Shown piece by piece: positions 39,711 to 54,700 of a stretch of 64,000 nt of DNA. The position numbers and the translations under genes are program-made. Under the pieces are notes generated by a model. The model had not been told where the DNA came from. It did not search any database and worked only from the letters and a program-made list of their open reading frames with translations. Positions within the stretch are counted from its first letter, which is position 1. Every line of letters begins with the position of its first letter. Origin of the DNA: Symbiodinium natans (lineage: Eukaryota > Sar > Dinophyceae > Suessiales > Symbiodiniaceae); assembly GCA_905221605.1 (NCBI GenBank), contig CAJNDS010002584.1, positions 288,420-352,419 on the forward strand, given 5' to 3'.

Positions 39711-42700
39711 CTGCATCTTGTGATATCCCACACGAGACAGGGGGTACGATTTATTACTGGCATTGGTTTCTTCATCTTGTGATATCTCTTACGAGACAGG
39801 ATATCTGGTACGAGATAGGGAATACGATTTGTTATGGGCATCGGCCTCTGCATCTTGTGATATCTCATACGAGACAAGGGGGTACGATTTGTTGCGGGCA
39901 TTGGCTTCTGCGTCTTGTGTTATCTCACCCGAGACAGGGGGTACGATTTGTTATGGGCATTGGCTTCTGAGTCTTGTGATATCTCACACGAGACAGGGGG
40001 TACGATTTATTATGGGCATTGGCTTCTGCATCTTGTGATATCTCACACGACACAGGGAGATTTGTTGCGGGCATTGGCTTCTGCATCTTGTGATATCTCA
40101 CACGACACAGGGGGTACGATTTGTTGCGGGCATTGGCTTCTGCATCTTGCGATATCTCACACGACACAGGAAAGACGATTTGTTACGGGCATTGGCTTCT
40201 GCATCTTGTGATATCTCACACGAGACAGGGGGCACGATTTGTTACGGGCATTGGCTTCTGCATCTTCTGATATCTAACACGGGACAGGGGGTACGATTTG
40301 TTACGGGCATTGGCTTCTGCATCTTGTGATATCTCAGACGACACAGGGGGTATAATTTGTTACGGGCATTGGCTTCTGCATCTTCTGACATCTCACACGA
40401 GGCATGGGGTACGATTTGTTACGGGCATTGGCTTCTGCATCTTGTGATATCTCACACGAGACAGGGGGTACGATTTGTTGCGGGCATTGGCTTCTGCATC
40501 TTGTGATATCTCACACGAGACAGGGGGTACGATTTGTTTTTGGCATTGGCTTCTGCATCTTGTGGTATCTCACACGAGACAGGGGGCACGATTTGTTACG
40601 GGCATTGGCTTCTGCATCTTGTGATATCCCCCACGAGACAGGAAAGACGATTTGTTGCGAGCATTGGCTTCTGAATCTTGTGATATCTCACACGAGACAG
40701 GGGGTACGATTTTGTTACGGGCGTTGGTTTCTGCAGCTCGTGATATCTCACACGAGACAGGGGGTACGATTTGTTCTGGGCATTGGCTTCTGCATCTTGT
40801 GATATCTCCGACGAGACAGGGGGTACATTTTATTATGGGCATTGGCTTCTGCATCTTGTGATATCTCACACGAGACAGAGGGTACGATTTGTTACGGGCA
40901 TTGGCTTCTGCATCTTGTGATATCTCACACGAGACAGGGGGGACGATTTATTACGGGCATCGGCTTCTGCATCTTCTGATATCTTACACGAGACAGGGGG
41001 TACGATTTGTTATGGGCATTGACTTCTGCGTCTTGTGATATCTCACACGAGACAGGGGGTACGATTTGTTACGGGCATTGGCTTCTGCATCTTGTGATAT
41101 CTCACACGAGACAGGGGGTAAGATTTGTTACGGGCATTGGCTTCTGCATCTTCTGATATCTCCGACGGGGAAGATGTTACGTTTTGTTGTGGGCATCCAC
41201 ATCTGCATCTTGTGATATCTTGCACGAGACAGGGGGTAAGATTTGTTACGGGCGTTGTCTTCTAAATCTCGTGATATCTCACACGAGACAGGGGGTACGA
41301 TTTGTTGCGGGCATTGGCTTCTGCATCTTCTGATATCTCACACGAGACAGGGGGTACGATTTGTTGCGGGCATTGGCTTCAGCATCTCGTGATATGTCAA
41401 ACGAGACAGGTGGTACGATTTGTTATGGGCATTGGCTTCTGCATCTTGTGAAATCTCACACGAGACAGGGGGTACGATTTATTACGGGCACTGGCTTCTT
41501 CATATGTGATATCTCATTCGAGACAGGGGGTACGATTTGTTACGGGCGTTGGCTTCTGCATCTTGTGATATCTCACACGCGACAGGGGGTACGATTTATT
41601 ATGGGCATTGGCTTCTGCATCTTGTCATATCTCACACGAGACAGGGAGATTTGTTGCGGGCATTGGCTTCTGCGTCTTGTGATATCTCCTACGACACAGG
41701 GGGTACGATTTGTTGCGGGCATTGGCTTCTGCATCTTGTGATATCTCAAACGAGATAGGGGGCACGATGTATTATGGGCAGTGGCTTCTGCGTCTTGTGA
41801 TATTTTCCACGGAACAGGGAATACGATTTGTTACGGGCATTGGCTTCTGCATCTTGTTATATCTCACACGAGATAGGGGGTACGATTTGTTACGGGCATT
41901 GGCTGCTGCATCTTGTGATATCTCACACGAGACAGGGGGTACGATTTGTTACGGGCATTGGCTTCTGCATCTTGTGATATCCCACACGAGACAGGGGGTA
42001 CGATTTGTCACGGGCATTGGCTTCTGCATCTTGTGATATCTCACGCGAGATAGGGGGCCGAATGTATTATGGGCATTGGCTTCTGCGTCTTGTGATATCT
42101 CTCATGGAACAGGGAATATGATTTGTTACGGGCGTTGGCTTCTGCATCTTGTGATATCTCACACGAGACAGGGAGATTTGTTGCGGGCGTTGGCTTCTGC
42201 ATCTTCTGATATCTCACACGACACAGGGGGTACGATTTGTTGCGGGCATTGGCTTCTGAATCTTGTGATATCTCACACGAGACAGGGGGTACGATTTGTT
42301 ACGTGCATCGGCTTCTGCATCTTGTGAAATCTCACACGAGACAGGGAGATTTGTTACGGGCATTGGCTTCTGCATCTTGTGATATCTCACACGAGACAGG
42401 GCGGGCATTGGCTTCTGCATCTTGTGATATCTCACACGAGATGGGGAGATTTGTTGCGGGCATTGGCTTCTGCATCTTCTGATATCTCACACGACACAGG
42501 GGGTACGATTTGTTACGGGCATTGGCTTCTGCATCTTGTGATATCTCTTACGAGATAGGGGGCACGATGTATTATGGACATTGGCTTCTGCATCTTGTGA
42601 TATCTCACACGAGACAGGGGGCACGATTTGTTACGGGCATTGGCTTCTGCATCTTGTGATATCCCACACGAGACAGGGGGTACGATTTGGTACGGTCTTT

Positions 42701-45700
42701 GATTTCTGCATCTTGTGATATCCCTCACGAGGCAGGCGGTACGATGTGTTACGGGCATTGTCTTCTGCATCTTCTGATATCTCACACGACACAGGGGGTG
42801 CGATTTGTTATGGGCATTGGTTTCTGCAGGGGTGCGATTTATTTTGGGCATTGACTTCTGCATCTTGTGATATCCAACACGAGACAGGGGGTACGATTTG
42901 TTATGGGCATTGGCTTCTGCATAACGTGATATCTCATACGAGACAGGGGGTACGATTTGTTACGGGCACTAGCTTCTGCATATGTGATATCTCATGCGAG
43001 ACAGGAAGTACGATTTGTTACGGGCATTGGCTTCTGCATCTTGTTATATTTCACACGAGACAGGGGGTACGATTTGTTGCGGACATTGGCTTCTGCATCT
43101 TCTGATATCCCTCGCGAGGCAGGGGGTACGATTTGTTACGGGCATTGGCTTCTGCATCTTGTGATATCTCACACGAGACGGGGGGTACGATTTGTTACGG
43201 GCATTGGCTTCTGCATCTTCTGATATCTCACACGAGACAGGGGGTACGATTTGTTATGGACATTGTATTCTGCATCTTCTGATATCTCACACGACACAGG
43301 GAGCGCGATTTGTTACGGGCATTGGCTTCTGCATCTTGTGATATCTCACACGAGACAGGGAGATTTGTTGCGGGCATTGGCTTCTGCATCTTCTGATATC
43401 TCACACGAGACAGGGGGTACGATTTGTTGCGGGCATTGGCTTCTGCATCTCGTGATATGTCACACGAGACAGGGGGTACGATTTGCTACGGGCACTGGCT
43501 TGTGCATGTTTTGATATCTCACACGAGACAGGGGGTACAATATATTACGGGCATCGGCTTCTGCATTTTCTGATATCTCACACGACACAGGGGGTACGAT
43601 TTGGTGCGAGCATTGGCTTCTGCATCTTGTGATATCTCACACGAGATAGGGGGTGCAATTTGTTATGGGCATTGGCTTCTGCATCTTGTGATATCTCACA
43701 GGAGACAGGGGGTACAATTCGCTACGGGCATTGGTTTCTGCATTTTGTGATATCTCACACGAGACAGGGGGTACGATTTGTTTTTGGCATTGGCTTCTGC
43801 ATCTTGTGATATCTCACACGAGACAGGGGGTACGATTTGTTACGTGCATCGGCTTCTGCATCTTCTGATAGCCCTCACGACACAGGGGGTACGATTTGTT
43901 TTTGGCATTGGCTTCTGCATCTTGTGGTATCTCACACGAGACAGGGGGCACGATTTGTTACGGGCATTGGCTTCTGCATCTTGTGATATCCCCCACGAGA
44001 CAGGAAAGACGATTTGTTGCGAGCATTGGCTTCTGCATCTTGTGATATCTCACAGGAGACAGGGGGTACGATTTGTTACGGGCATTGGCTTCTGCATCTT
44101 GTGATATCTCACACGAGATAGGGGGTAAGATTTGTTACGGGCATTGGCTTCTGCATCTTATGATATCTCACACGAGATAGAGGGTACGATTTGTTACGGG
44201 CATTGGCTTCTGCATCTTCTGATATCTCACACGAGACAGGGGGCACGATTTGTTATGGGCATTGGCTTCTGCATCTTGTGATATCTCACACGAGACAGGG
44301 GGTACGATTTGCTACGGGCATTGGTTTCTGCATTTTGTGATATCTCTTACGAGATATAGGCTACGATTTGCTACGATCATTGGCTTCTGCATCTTGTGAT
44401 ATCTCACACGAGACAGAGGGTACGATTTGTTACGGGCATTGGCTTCTGCAGGGGTACGATTTATTATGTGCATTGGCTTCTGCATCTTGTGATATCTCAC
44501 ACGAGACAGGAGGGTACGATTTGTTACAAGCATTGGCTTTTGCATCTTGTGATATCTCACACGAGACAGGGGGGACGAGTTGTTATGGGCATTGACTTCT
44601 GCATCATGTCATATCATCTTGTGATATCTCACACGAGACAGGAAAGACGATTTGTTGCGAGCATTGGCTTCTGCATGTTGTGTTATCTCACACGAGACAG
44701 GGGGTACGATTTCTTACGGGCATTGACTTCTGCATCTTGTGATATCTCACACGAGACAGGGGGTACGATTTCTTACGGGCATTGGCTTCTGCATCTTGTG
44801 ATATCTCATACGAGACAGGGGGTACGATTTGTTAGGGGCATTGTTTCTGCATCTTGTGATATCTCACACGAGACAGGGGGTACGATTTGCTACGGGCATT
44901 GGCTTCTGCATCTTGTGATATCTCACACGAGACAGGGGGTACGATTTGTTACGGGCATGGGCTTCTGCATCTTGTGATATCTCACACGAGACAGGGGGTA
45001 CGATTTGTTACGGGCATTGAATTCTGCATCTTGTGATATCTCACACGAGACAGGGGTACGATTTGTTACGGGCATTGGCTTCTGAATCTTGTGATATCTC
45101 TCACGGAACAGGGGGTACGATTTGTTACGGGTATTGGCTTCTGCATCTTGTGATATCTCACACGAGACAGGGGGTACGATTTATTATAGGCATTGGCTTC
45201 TGCATCTTGTGATATCTCACACGAGACAGGAGGTACGATTTGTTGCGGGCATTGGCTTCTGCATCTTGTGATATCTCACACGACACAGGGGGTACGATTT
45301 GTTGCGGGCATTGTTTCTGCATCTTGTGATATCTTCCACGACACAGGGGGTACGATTTGTTACGGGCATTGGCTTCTGCGTCTTGTGATATCTCACACGA
45401 GACAGGGGGCACGATTTGTTGCGGGCATTGGCTTCTGCATCTTGTGATATCTCACACGACACAGGGGGTACGATTTGTTACGGGCATGGGCTTCTGCATC
45501 TTGTGATATCTCACACGAGACAGGAAAGACGATTTGTTGCGAGCATTGGCTTCTGCATCTTGCGATATCTCACACGAGACAGGGGGTACGATTTGTTGCG
45601 GGCATTGGCTTCAGCATCTCGTGATATGTCAAACGAGACAGGGGGTACGATTTGTTGCGTGCATTGGCTTCCTCATCTTGTGATATCTCACACGAGACAG

Positions 45701-48700
45701 GGGGTACGATTTGTTGCGAGCATTGGCTTCTGCATCTTGTGATATCTCACACGAGACAGGGGGTACGATTTGTTGCGGGCATTGGCTTCTGCATCTCGTG
45801 ATATCTCACACGAGACAGGAGGGTACGATTTGTTACGGGCACTTGCTTGTGCATCTTCTGATATTTCACACGAGACAGGGGGTACGATTTGTTACGGGCA
45901 TTGGCTTCTGCATCTTGTGATATCTCACACGAGACAGGGGGTACGATTTGTTGCGGGCATTGGCTTCTGCATCTTGTGATATCTCACACGACACAGGGGA
46001 TACGATTTGTTACGGGCATTGGCTTCTGCATCTTGTGATATCTCACACGAGACAGGGGGTACGATTTGTTACGGGCATTGGCTTCTGCATCTTCTGATAT
46101 CTCACACGAGACAGGGGGTACGATTTGTTACGGGCATTGGCTTCCTCATCTTGTGATATCTCACACGAGACAGGGGGTACGATTTGTTACGGGCAGTGGC
46201 TTCTGCATATGTGATATCTCACACGAGACAGGGGGTACGATTTGTTGCGGGCATTGGCTTCTGCATCTCGTGATATCTCACACGAGACAGGGGGTACGAT
46301 ATATTACGGGCATCGGCTTCTGCATCTTGTGATATCTCACACGAGACAGGAAAGACGATTTGTTGCGAGCATTGGCTTCTGAATTTTCTGATATCTCACA
46401 CGAGACAGGGGGCACAATTTGTTGCGGGCATTGGCTTCTGCATCTTGTGATATCTCATACGAGACAGGAGGTACGATTTGTTACGGGCATTGGCTTCTGC
46501 ATCTTGTGATATCTCACACGAGACAGGGGTACGATTTGTTATGGGCATGGGCTTCTGCATCTCGTGATATCTCACACGAGACAGGAAAGACGATTTGTTG
46601 CGAGCATTGGCTTCTGCATCTTGCGATATCTTGCACGAGACAGGGCATTGGCTTCTGCATCCTGTGATATCATACACGAGACAGGGGGTACGATTTGTTG
46701 CGGGCATGGGCTTCTGCATCTTGTGATATCCCACACGAGACAGGGGGTACGATTTGTTACGGGCATTGGTTTCTGCATCTTGTGATATCTCACACGAGAC
46801 AGGGGGCCCGATTTGTTACGGGCATTGGCTTCTGCATCTTATGATATCTCACACGAGACAGGAAAGACGATTTGTTGCGAGCATTGGCTTCTGCATCTTA
46901 TGATATCTCATACGAGACAGGGGGTACGATATGTTACGGGCATCGGCTTCTGCATCTTTAGATATCTCACACGAGACGGGGGGTACGATTTGAGACGGGC
47001 ATTGGCTTCTGCATCTTGTGATATCTCACACGAGACAGGGGGTACGATTTGTTTCGGGCACTGGCTTCTACAGCTTGTGATATCTCACACGAGACAGGGT
47101 GTACGATTTGTTACGGGCATTGGCTTCCTCATCTTGTGATATCTCACACGTTGCGAGCATTGGCTTCTGCATCTTGTGATATCTCACACGAGACAGGGGG
47201 TACGATTCGTTACGGACATTGGCTTTCTGCATCTTGTGATATCTCACACGAGACAGGGGGTACGATTTCTTACGGGCATTGGCTTCTGCATCTCGTGATA
47301 TCTCACACGAGACAGGGGGTACGATTTGTTACGGGCATTGTTTCTGCAGCTTGTGATATCTTACACGAGACAGGGGGTACGATTTGTTTTGGGCATTGGC
47401 TTCTGCATCTTATGATATTTCATACGAGGCAGGGGGTACGATTTGTTCCGGGCATTGGCTTCTGCATCTTATGATATTTCACACGAGACAGGGGGTACGA
47501 TTTGTTCCGGGCATGGGCTTCTGCATCTTGTGATATCTCACACGAGACAGGAAAGACGATTTGTTGCGAGCATTGGCTTCTGCATCTTGTGATATCTCTC
47601 ACGGAACAGGGGTACGATTTGTTACGGGCATTGGCTTCTGCATCTTGTGATATCCCACACGAGACAGGGGCTACGATTTGATATGGGCATTGGCTTCTGC
47701 ATCTTGTGATATCTCACACGAGGCAGGGGGCACAATTTATTACGGGCATTGGCTTCTGCATTTTGTGATATCTCACACGAGACAGGGACATTTGTTGCGG
47801 GCATTGGCTTCTGCCTCTTGTGATATCTCACACGAGACAGGGGGTACGATTTGTTTCGGGCACTGGCTTCTGCAAAGGGGATATCTCACACGAGACAGGG
47901 GGTACGATTTGTTACGGGCATTGGCTTCTGCATCTTCTGATATCTCACGCGAGACAGGGGGTACGATTTGTTGCGGGCATTGGCTTCTGCATCTTGTGAT
48001 ATACCATACGAGACAGGGGGTACGATTTGTTACGGACATTGGTTTCTGCATCTTCTGATATCTCACACGAGACAGGGGGTACGATTTGTTACGGGCATTG
48101 GCTTCTGCATCTTGTGATATCTCATACGAGACAGGGGGTACGATTTGTTACGGGCATTGGTTTCTGCATCTTGTGATATCTCACACGAGACAGGGGGTAC
48201 GATTTGTTACGGGCATTGGCTTCCTCATCTTGTGATATCTCACACGAGACAGGGGGTACGATTTGTTACGGGCATTGGCTTCTGTATGTTGTGATATGTT
48301 ACACGAGACAGGGGGTACGATTTGTTACGGGCATGGGCTTCTGCATCTTGTGATATCCCACACGAGACAGGGGGTACGATTTGTTACGGGCATTGGTTTC
48401 TGCATCTCGTGATATCTCACACGAGAAAGGGGGCACGATTTATTACGGGCATTATCTTCTGCGTCTTGTGACATTTTAAACGGAACAGGGGGAGCGATTT
48501 GTTACGGGCATTGGCTTCTGCATCTTGTGATATCTCACACGAGACAGGGGGTACGATTTGTTGCGGGCATTGGCTTCTGCATCTTGTGATATCTCACACG
48601 AGACAGGGGGTACGATTTGATACGGGCATTGTTTCTGCATCTTCTGATATTTCACACGAGACGGGGGATACGATTGATTACGGGTATTGACTTCTGCATC

Positions 48701-51700
48701 CTCTGATATCTCGCACGAGACAGGGAGATTTGTTGCGGGCATTGGCTTCTGCATCTTCTGATATCTCACACGAGATAGGGTGAACGATGTATTATGGGCA
48801 TTGGCTTCTGCATCTTGTGATATCTCACACGAGACAGGGGGTACGATTTGTTCCGGGCATTGGCTTCTGCATCTTGTGATATCTCACACGACACAGGGGG
48901 TACGATTTGTTACGGGCATTGGCTTCTGCGTCTTGTGATATCTCACACGAGACAGGGGGTACGATTTGTTACGGGCATTGGCTTCTGCATCTCGTGATAT
49001 GTCACACGAGACAGGGGGTACGATTTGTTACGGGCATTGGCTTCTGCATCTTGTGATGTCTCACACGAGACAGGGGGGACGATTTGTTACGGGCATTGGC
49101 TTCTGCGTTTTGTGATATCTCACACGAGACAGGAAATACGATTTGTTACGGGCATTGGCTTCTGCATCTTGTGATATCTCACACGAGACAGGAAAGACGA
49201 TTTGTTGCGAGCATTGGCTTCTGCATCTTGTGATATCTCACACGAGACAGGGGCACGATTAGTAACGGGCATTGGCTTCTGCATCTTGTGATATCTTACA
49301 CGAGACAGGGGGTACGATTTATTACGGGCATTGGTTTCTGCATCTTGTGATATCTCATACGAGACAGGGGGTACGATTTGTTATGAGCATTGGCTTCTGC
49401 ATCTTGTGATATCTCATACGAGACAGGGGGTACGATTTGTTACGGGCATTGGCTTCTGCATCTTCTGATATCTCACACGAGACAGGGGGTAGGGGGTACG
49501 ATTTGTTACGGGCATTGGTTTCTGCATCTTGTGATATCTCACACGAAACAGGGGGCACGATTTATTACGGGCATTGGCTTCTGCGTCTTGTGATATTTTC
49601 GACGGAACAGGGGGGACGATTTGTTACGGGCATTGGCTTCTGCATCTTGTGATATCTCACAGGACACAGGGGGTACGATTTGTTATGGGCATTGGCTTCT
49701 GCAGGGGTACGATTTATTACGGGCATTGGCTTCTGCATCTTCTGATATCTCACACGAGACAGGGGGTACGATTTGTTACGAGCATTGGCTTCTGCATCTT
49801 ATGGTATCTCACACGAGACAGGAAAGACGATTTGTTGCGAGCATTGGCCTCTGCATCTTGTGATATCTCACACTAGACAGGGGGTGCATTTTGCTATGGG
49901 CATTGGCTTCTGCATCTTGTGATATCTCACACGAGACAGGGGGTACGATTTGTTTCGGGCATTGGCTTCTGCATCTTGCGATATCTCACACGAGACAGGG
50001 GATACGATTTGTCACGGGCATTGGCTTCTGCATCTTCTGATAACCCTCACGAGACAGGGGGTACGATTTGTTACAGGCATTGGCTTCTGCATCTTATGAT
50101 ATCCCACACGAGACAGGGGGGACGATTTGTTACGGGCATTGGTTTCTGCATCTTGTGATATCCCGCACGAAACAGGGGGGACGGTTTCTTACGGGCATTG
50201 TATCTGCATCTTGTGATATCTCACACGAGACAGGGGGTACGATTTGTTTTTGGCATTGGCTTCTGCATCTCGTGATATGTCACACGAGACAGGGGGTACG
50301 ATTTGTTACGGGCACCGGCTTGCGCATCTTCTGACATCTCACACGAGACAGGGGGTACGATATATTACGGGCATCGGCTTCTGCATCTTGTGATATCTCA
50401 CACGAGACAGGGGGTACGATTTGTTACGGGCATTGGCTTCTGCATCTCGTGATATCTCACACGAGACAGGGGGTACGATTTGTTGCGTGCATTGGCTTCT
50501 GCATCTTGTTATATCTCACACGAGATGGGGGGTGCAACTTTTTTTATGGGCATTGGCTTCTGCATCTTGTGATATCTCACACGAGACAGGGGGTACGATT
50601 TGTTACGGGCATCGGCTTCTGCATCTTGTGATATCTCACACGAGACAGGGGGTACGATTTGTTACGGGCATTGGCTTCTGCATCTTGTGATATCTCACAC
50701 GAGACAGGGGGTACGATTTGTTACGGGCATTGGCTTCTGCATCTTGTGATATCTCATACGAGGCAGGGGGTACGATTTGTTACGGGCGTTGGCTTCCTCA
50801 TCTTGTGATATCTCACACGAGACAGGGGGTACGATTTGTTATGGGCATTGGCTTCTGCATCTTCTGATATCTCACACGAGACAGGGGGTACGATTTGTTA
50901 CGGGCATGGGCTTCTGCATCTTATGATATCCCACACGAGACAGGGGGTACGATTTGTTACGGGCATTGGCTTCTGCATCTTTGGATATCTCACACGAGAA
51001 AGGGGGCACGATTTGTTACGGGCATTGGCTTCTGCATCTTCTGACATCTCACACGAGACAGGGGATACGATTTGTTACGGGCATTGGCTTCTGCATCTTG
51101 TGATATCTCACACGAGACAGGGGGTACGATTTGTTATGGGCATGAGCTTCTGCATCTTGTGATATCTCACACGAGACAGGGGGTACGATTTGATACGGGC
51201 ATTGGCTTCTGCATCTCGTGAGATCTCACACGAGACGGGGGATACGATTTATTACGGGTATTGACTTCTGCATCTTCTGATATCTCGCACGAGACAGGGA
51301 GATTTGTTGCGGGCATTGGCTTCTGCATCTTCTGATATCTCACACGAGATAGGGGTACGATTTGTTACGGGCATTGGCTTCTGCATCTTGTGATATCTCA
51401 CACGAGACAGGGTGTACGATATGTTCCGGGCATTGGCTTCTGCATCTTGTGATATCTCACACGAGACAGGAAAGACGATTTCTTGCGAGCATTGGCTTCT
51501 GCATCTTGTGATATCTCACACGAGATAGGGGGTACGATTTGTTACGGGCATTGGCTTCTGCATCTTCTGATATCCCACACGAGACAGGGGGTACGATTTG
51601 TTATGGGCATTGTCTTCTGCATCTTGTGATATCTCACACGACACAGGGGGTACGATTTGTTACCGGCATTGGCTTCTGCGTCTTGTGATATCTCACACGA

Positions 51701-54700
51701 GACAGGGGGTACGATTTGTTACGGGCATTGGCTTCTGCATCTCGTGATATGTCACACGAGACAGGGGGTACGATTTGTTACGGGCATTGGCTTCTGCATC
51801 TTGTGATGTCTCACACGAGACAGGGGGGACGATTTGTTACGGGCATTGGCTTCTGCATCTTGTGATATCTCACACGAGACAGCGGGTACGATTTGTTACG
51901 GGCATTGGCTTCTGCATCTTGTGATATCTCACACGAGACAGGGGGTACGATTTGTTACGGGCATTGGCCTTTGCATCTTGTGATATCTCACACGAGACAG
52001 GGGGCACGATTTGTTACGGGCATTGGCTTCTGCATCTTGTGATATCTCACACGAGACAGGGGGTACGATTTGTTACGGGCATGTATTTACTGCATCTTGT
52101 GATATGTTACACGAGCCAGGGGGTACGATTTGTTACGGGCATTGGCTTCTGCATCTTGTGATATCTCATACGAGATAGGGGGTATCAATTGTTACGGGCA
52201 TTGGCTTCTGCAGGGGTACGATTTATTATGGGCATTGGCTTCTGCATCTTGTGACATCTCACACGAGACAGGAGGTACGCTTTGTTACGGGCATTGGCTT
52301 CTGCATCTTGTTTCTGCATCTTGTGATATCTTATACGAGACAGGGGGTACGACTTGTTACGGGCATTGGTTTCTGCATCTTGTGATATCTCACACGAGAC
52401 AGGGGGTACGATTTTTTACGGGCATTGGCTTCTGCATCCTGGGATATCTCACACGAGATAGGGGGTACGATTTGTTACGGGCATTGGCTTCTGCATCTTG
52501 TGATATCTCACACGAGACAGGGGGGACGATTTGTTACGGGCATTGGCTTCTGCATCTTGTGATATCTTACACGAAATAGGGGGTACGATTTGTTACGGGC
52601 GTTGGCTTCTGCATCTTCTGATATCTCATACGAGACAGGGGGTACGATTTGTTGCGGGCATTGGCTTCTGCATCTTATGATAACTCACACGAGACAGCGG
52701 GTACGATTTGTTACGGGCAATAGCTTCCGCATCTTGTGATATCTCACAGGAGACAGGGGGTACTATATGTTACGGGCATTGGCTTCTGCATCTCGTGATA
52801 TCTCACAGGAGACAGGGGGTACGATTTGTAACGGGCATTGGCTTCTGCATCTTCTGTTATCTCACACGAGACAGGGGGTACGATTTGTTACGGGCATTGG
52901 CTTCTGCATCTTGTGATATCTCACACGAGACAGGGGGGACGATTTGTTACGGGCATTGGCTTCCTCATCTTGTGATATCTCACACGAGACAGGAAAGACG
53001 ATTTGTTACGGGCATTGGCTTCTGCATCTTGTGATATCTCACACGAGACAGGAAAGACGATTTGTTACGGGCATTGGCTTCTGTTTCTTGTGATATCTCA
53101 CACGAGACAGGGGGTACGATATGTTACGGGCATTGGCTTCTGCATCTTTGGATATATCCGACGAGACAGGGGGTACGATTTGTTACGGGCATTGTTTTCT
53201 GCATCTTGTGATATCTCACACGAGACAGGGGTACGATTTGTTACGGGCATTGGATTCTGCATCTTATGATATCTCACACGAGACAGGAGGTACGATTTGT
53301 TACGGGCATTGGCTTCTGCATCATGTGATATCTCACATCAGACAGGGGGTACGATTTGTTACGGGCATGGGCTTCTGCATCTTCTGATATCCCACACGAG
53401 ACATGGGGTACGATTTGTTACGGGCATTGGTTTTTGCATCTTGTGATATCTCACACGAGATAGGGGGTACGAATTATTACGGGCATTGGCTTCTGCAGGG
53501 GTACGATTTATTATGGGCATTAGCTTCTGCATCTCGTGATCTCTCACACGAGACAGGGGGTACGATTTGTTACGTGCATTGGCTTCTGCATCTTGTGATA
53601 TCTCACACGAGACAGGGGGTACGATTTGTTACGGGCATAGGCTTTTGCATGTTGTGATATCTCACACGAGACAGGGGGCACGATTTGTTACGGGCATTGG
53701 CTTCTGCATCTTCTGATATCTCACACGAGATAGGGGGTACGATTTGTTATGGGCACCGGCTTCTGCATATGTGATATCTCACACGAGATAGGGGGTACGA
53801 TTTGTTACGGGCATTGGCTTCTGCATCTTGCGATATCTCACACGAGACAGGGGGTACGATTTGTTACGGGCATTGGCTTCTGCATCTTATGAGAACCCTC
53901 ACGAGACAGGGGGTACGATTAGTTTTATAGGCATTAGCTTCTTCATCTTGCGATATCTCATACGAGACAGGGGAGTACGATTTGTTACGGGCATTGGCTT
54001 CTTCATATGTGATATCTCACACGAGACAGGGGGTACGATTTGTTACGGGCATTGGCTTCTGCATCTTGTGATATCTCACACGAGACAGGGGGTACGATTT
54101 GTTACGGACATTGACTTCTACATCTTGTGATATCTCACACGAGACAGGGGCACGATTTGTTACGGGCATTGGCTTCTGCATCTTGTGATATCTCACACAA
54201 GACAGGAGGTACGATTTGTTACGGGCATGGGCTTCTGCATCTTGTGATATCTCACACGAGACAGGGGATACGATTTGCTACGGGCATTGGCTTCTGCATC
54301 TTATGATATCTCACACGACACAGGGGGTGCGATTTGTTCCCGGCATTGGCTTCTGCATCTTGTGATATCCCACACGAGACAGGGGGTACGATTTATTACG
54401 GGCATTGGCTTCCGCATCTTGTGATATCTCTCAATATCTCGCACGAGACAGATACAGGTATTGGCTTCTGCATCTTGTGATATCTCGCACGAGATAGGCA
54501 GATTTGTTGCGGGCATTGGCTTCTGCATCTTCTGATATCTTACACGTAACAGGGGGTACGATTTGTTACGGGCATTGGTTTCTGCATCTTGTGATATCTC
54601 ACACGAGACAGGGGGTACGATTTGTTACTTGCATGGGCTTCTGCATCTTGTGATATCTCACACGAGACAGGGGGTACGATTTGTTGCGGACATTGGCTTC

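Noticed and set aside
40404-53034. Many 60-149 codon open frames rich in ASASCDISHETGG or VRFVTGIGFCIL
   Set aside because: They are translations of the satellite. The frame rotates because 59 is not divisible by three, and most end at the same TTGTGA of the consensus.
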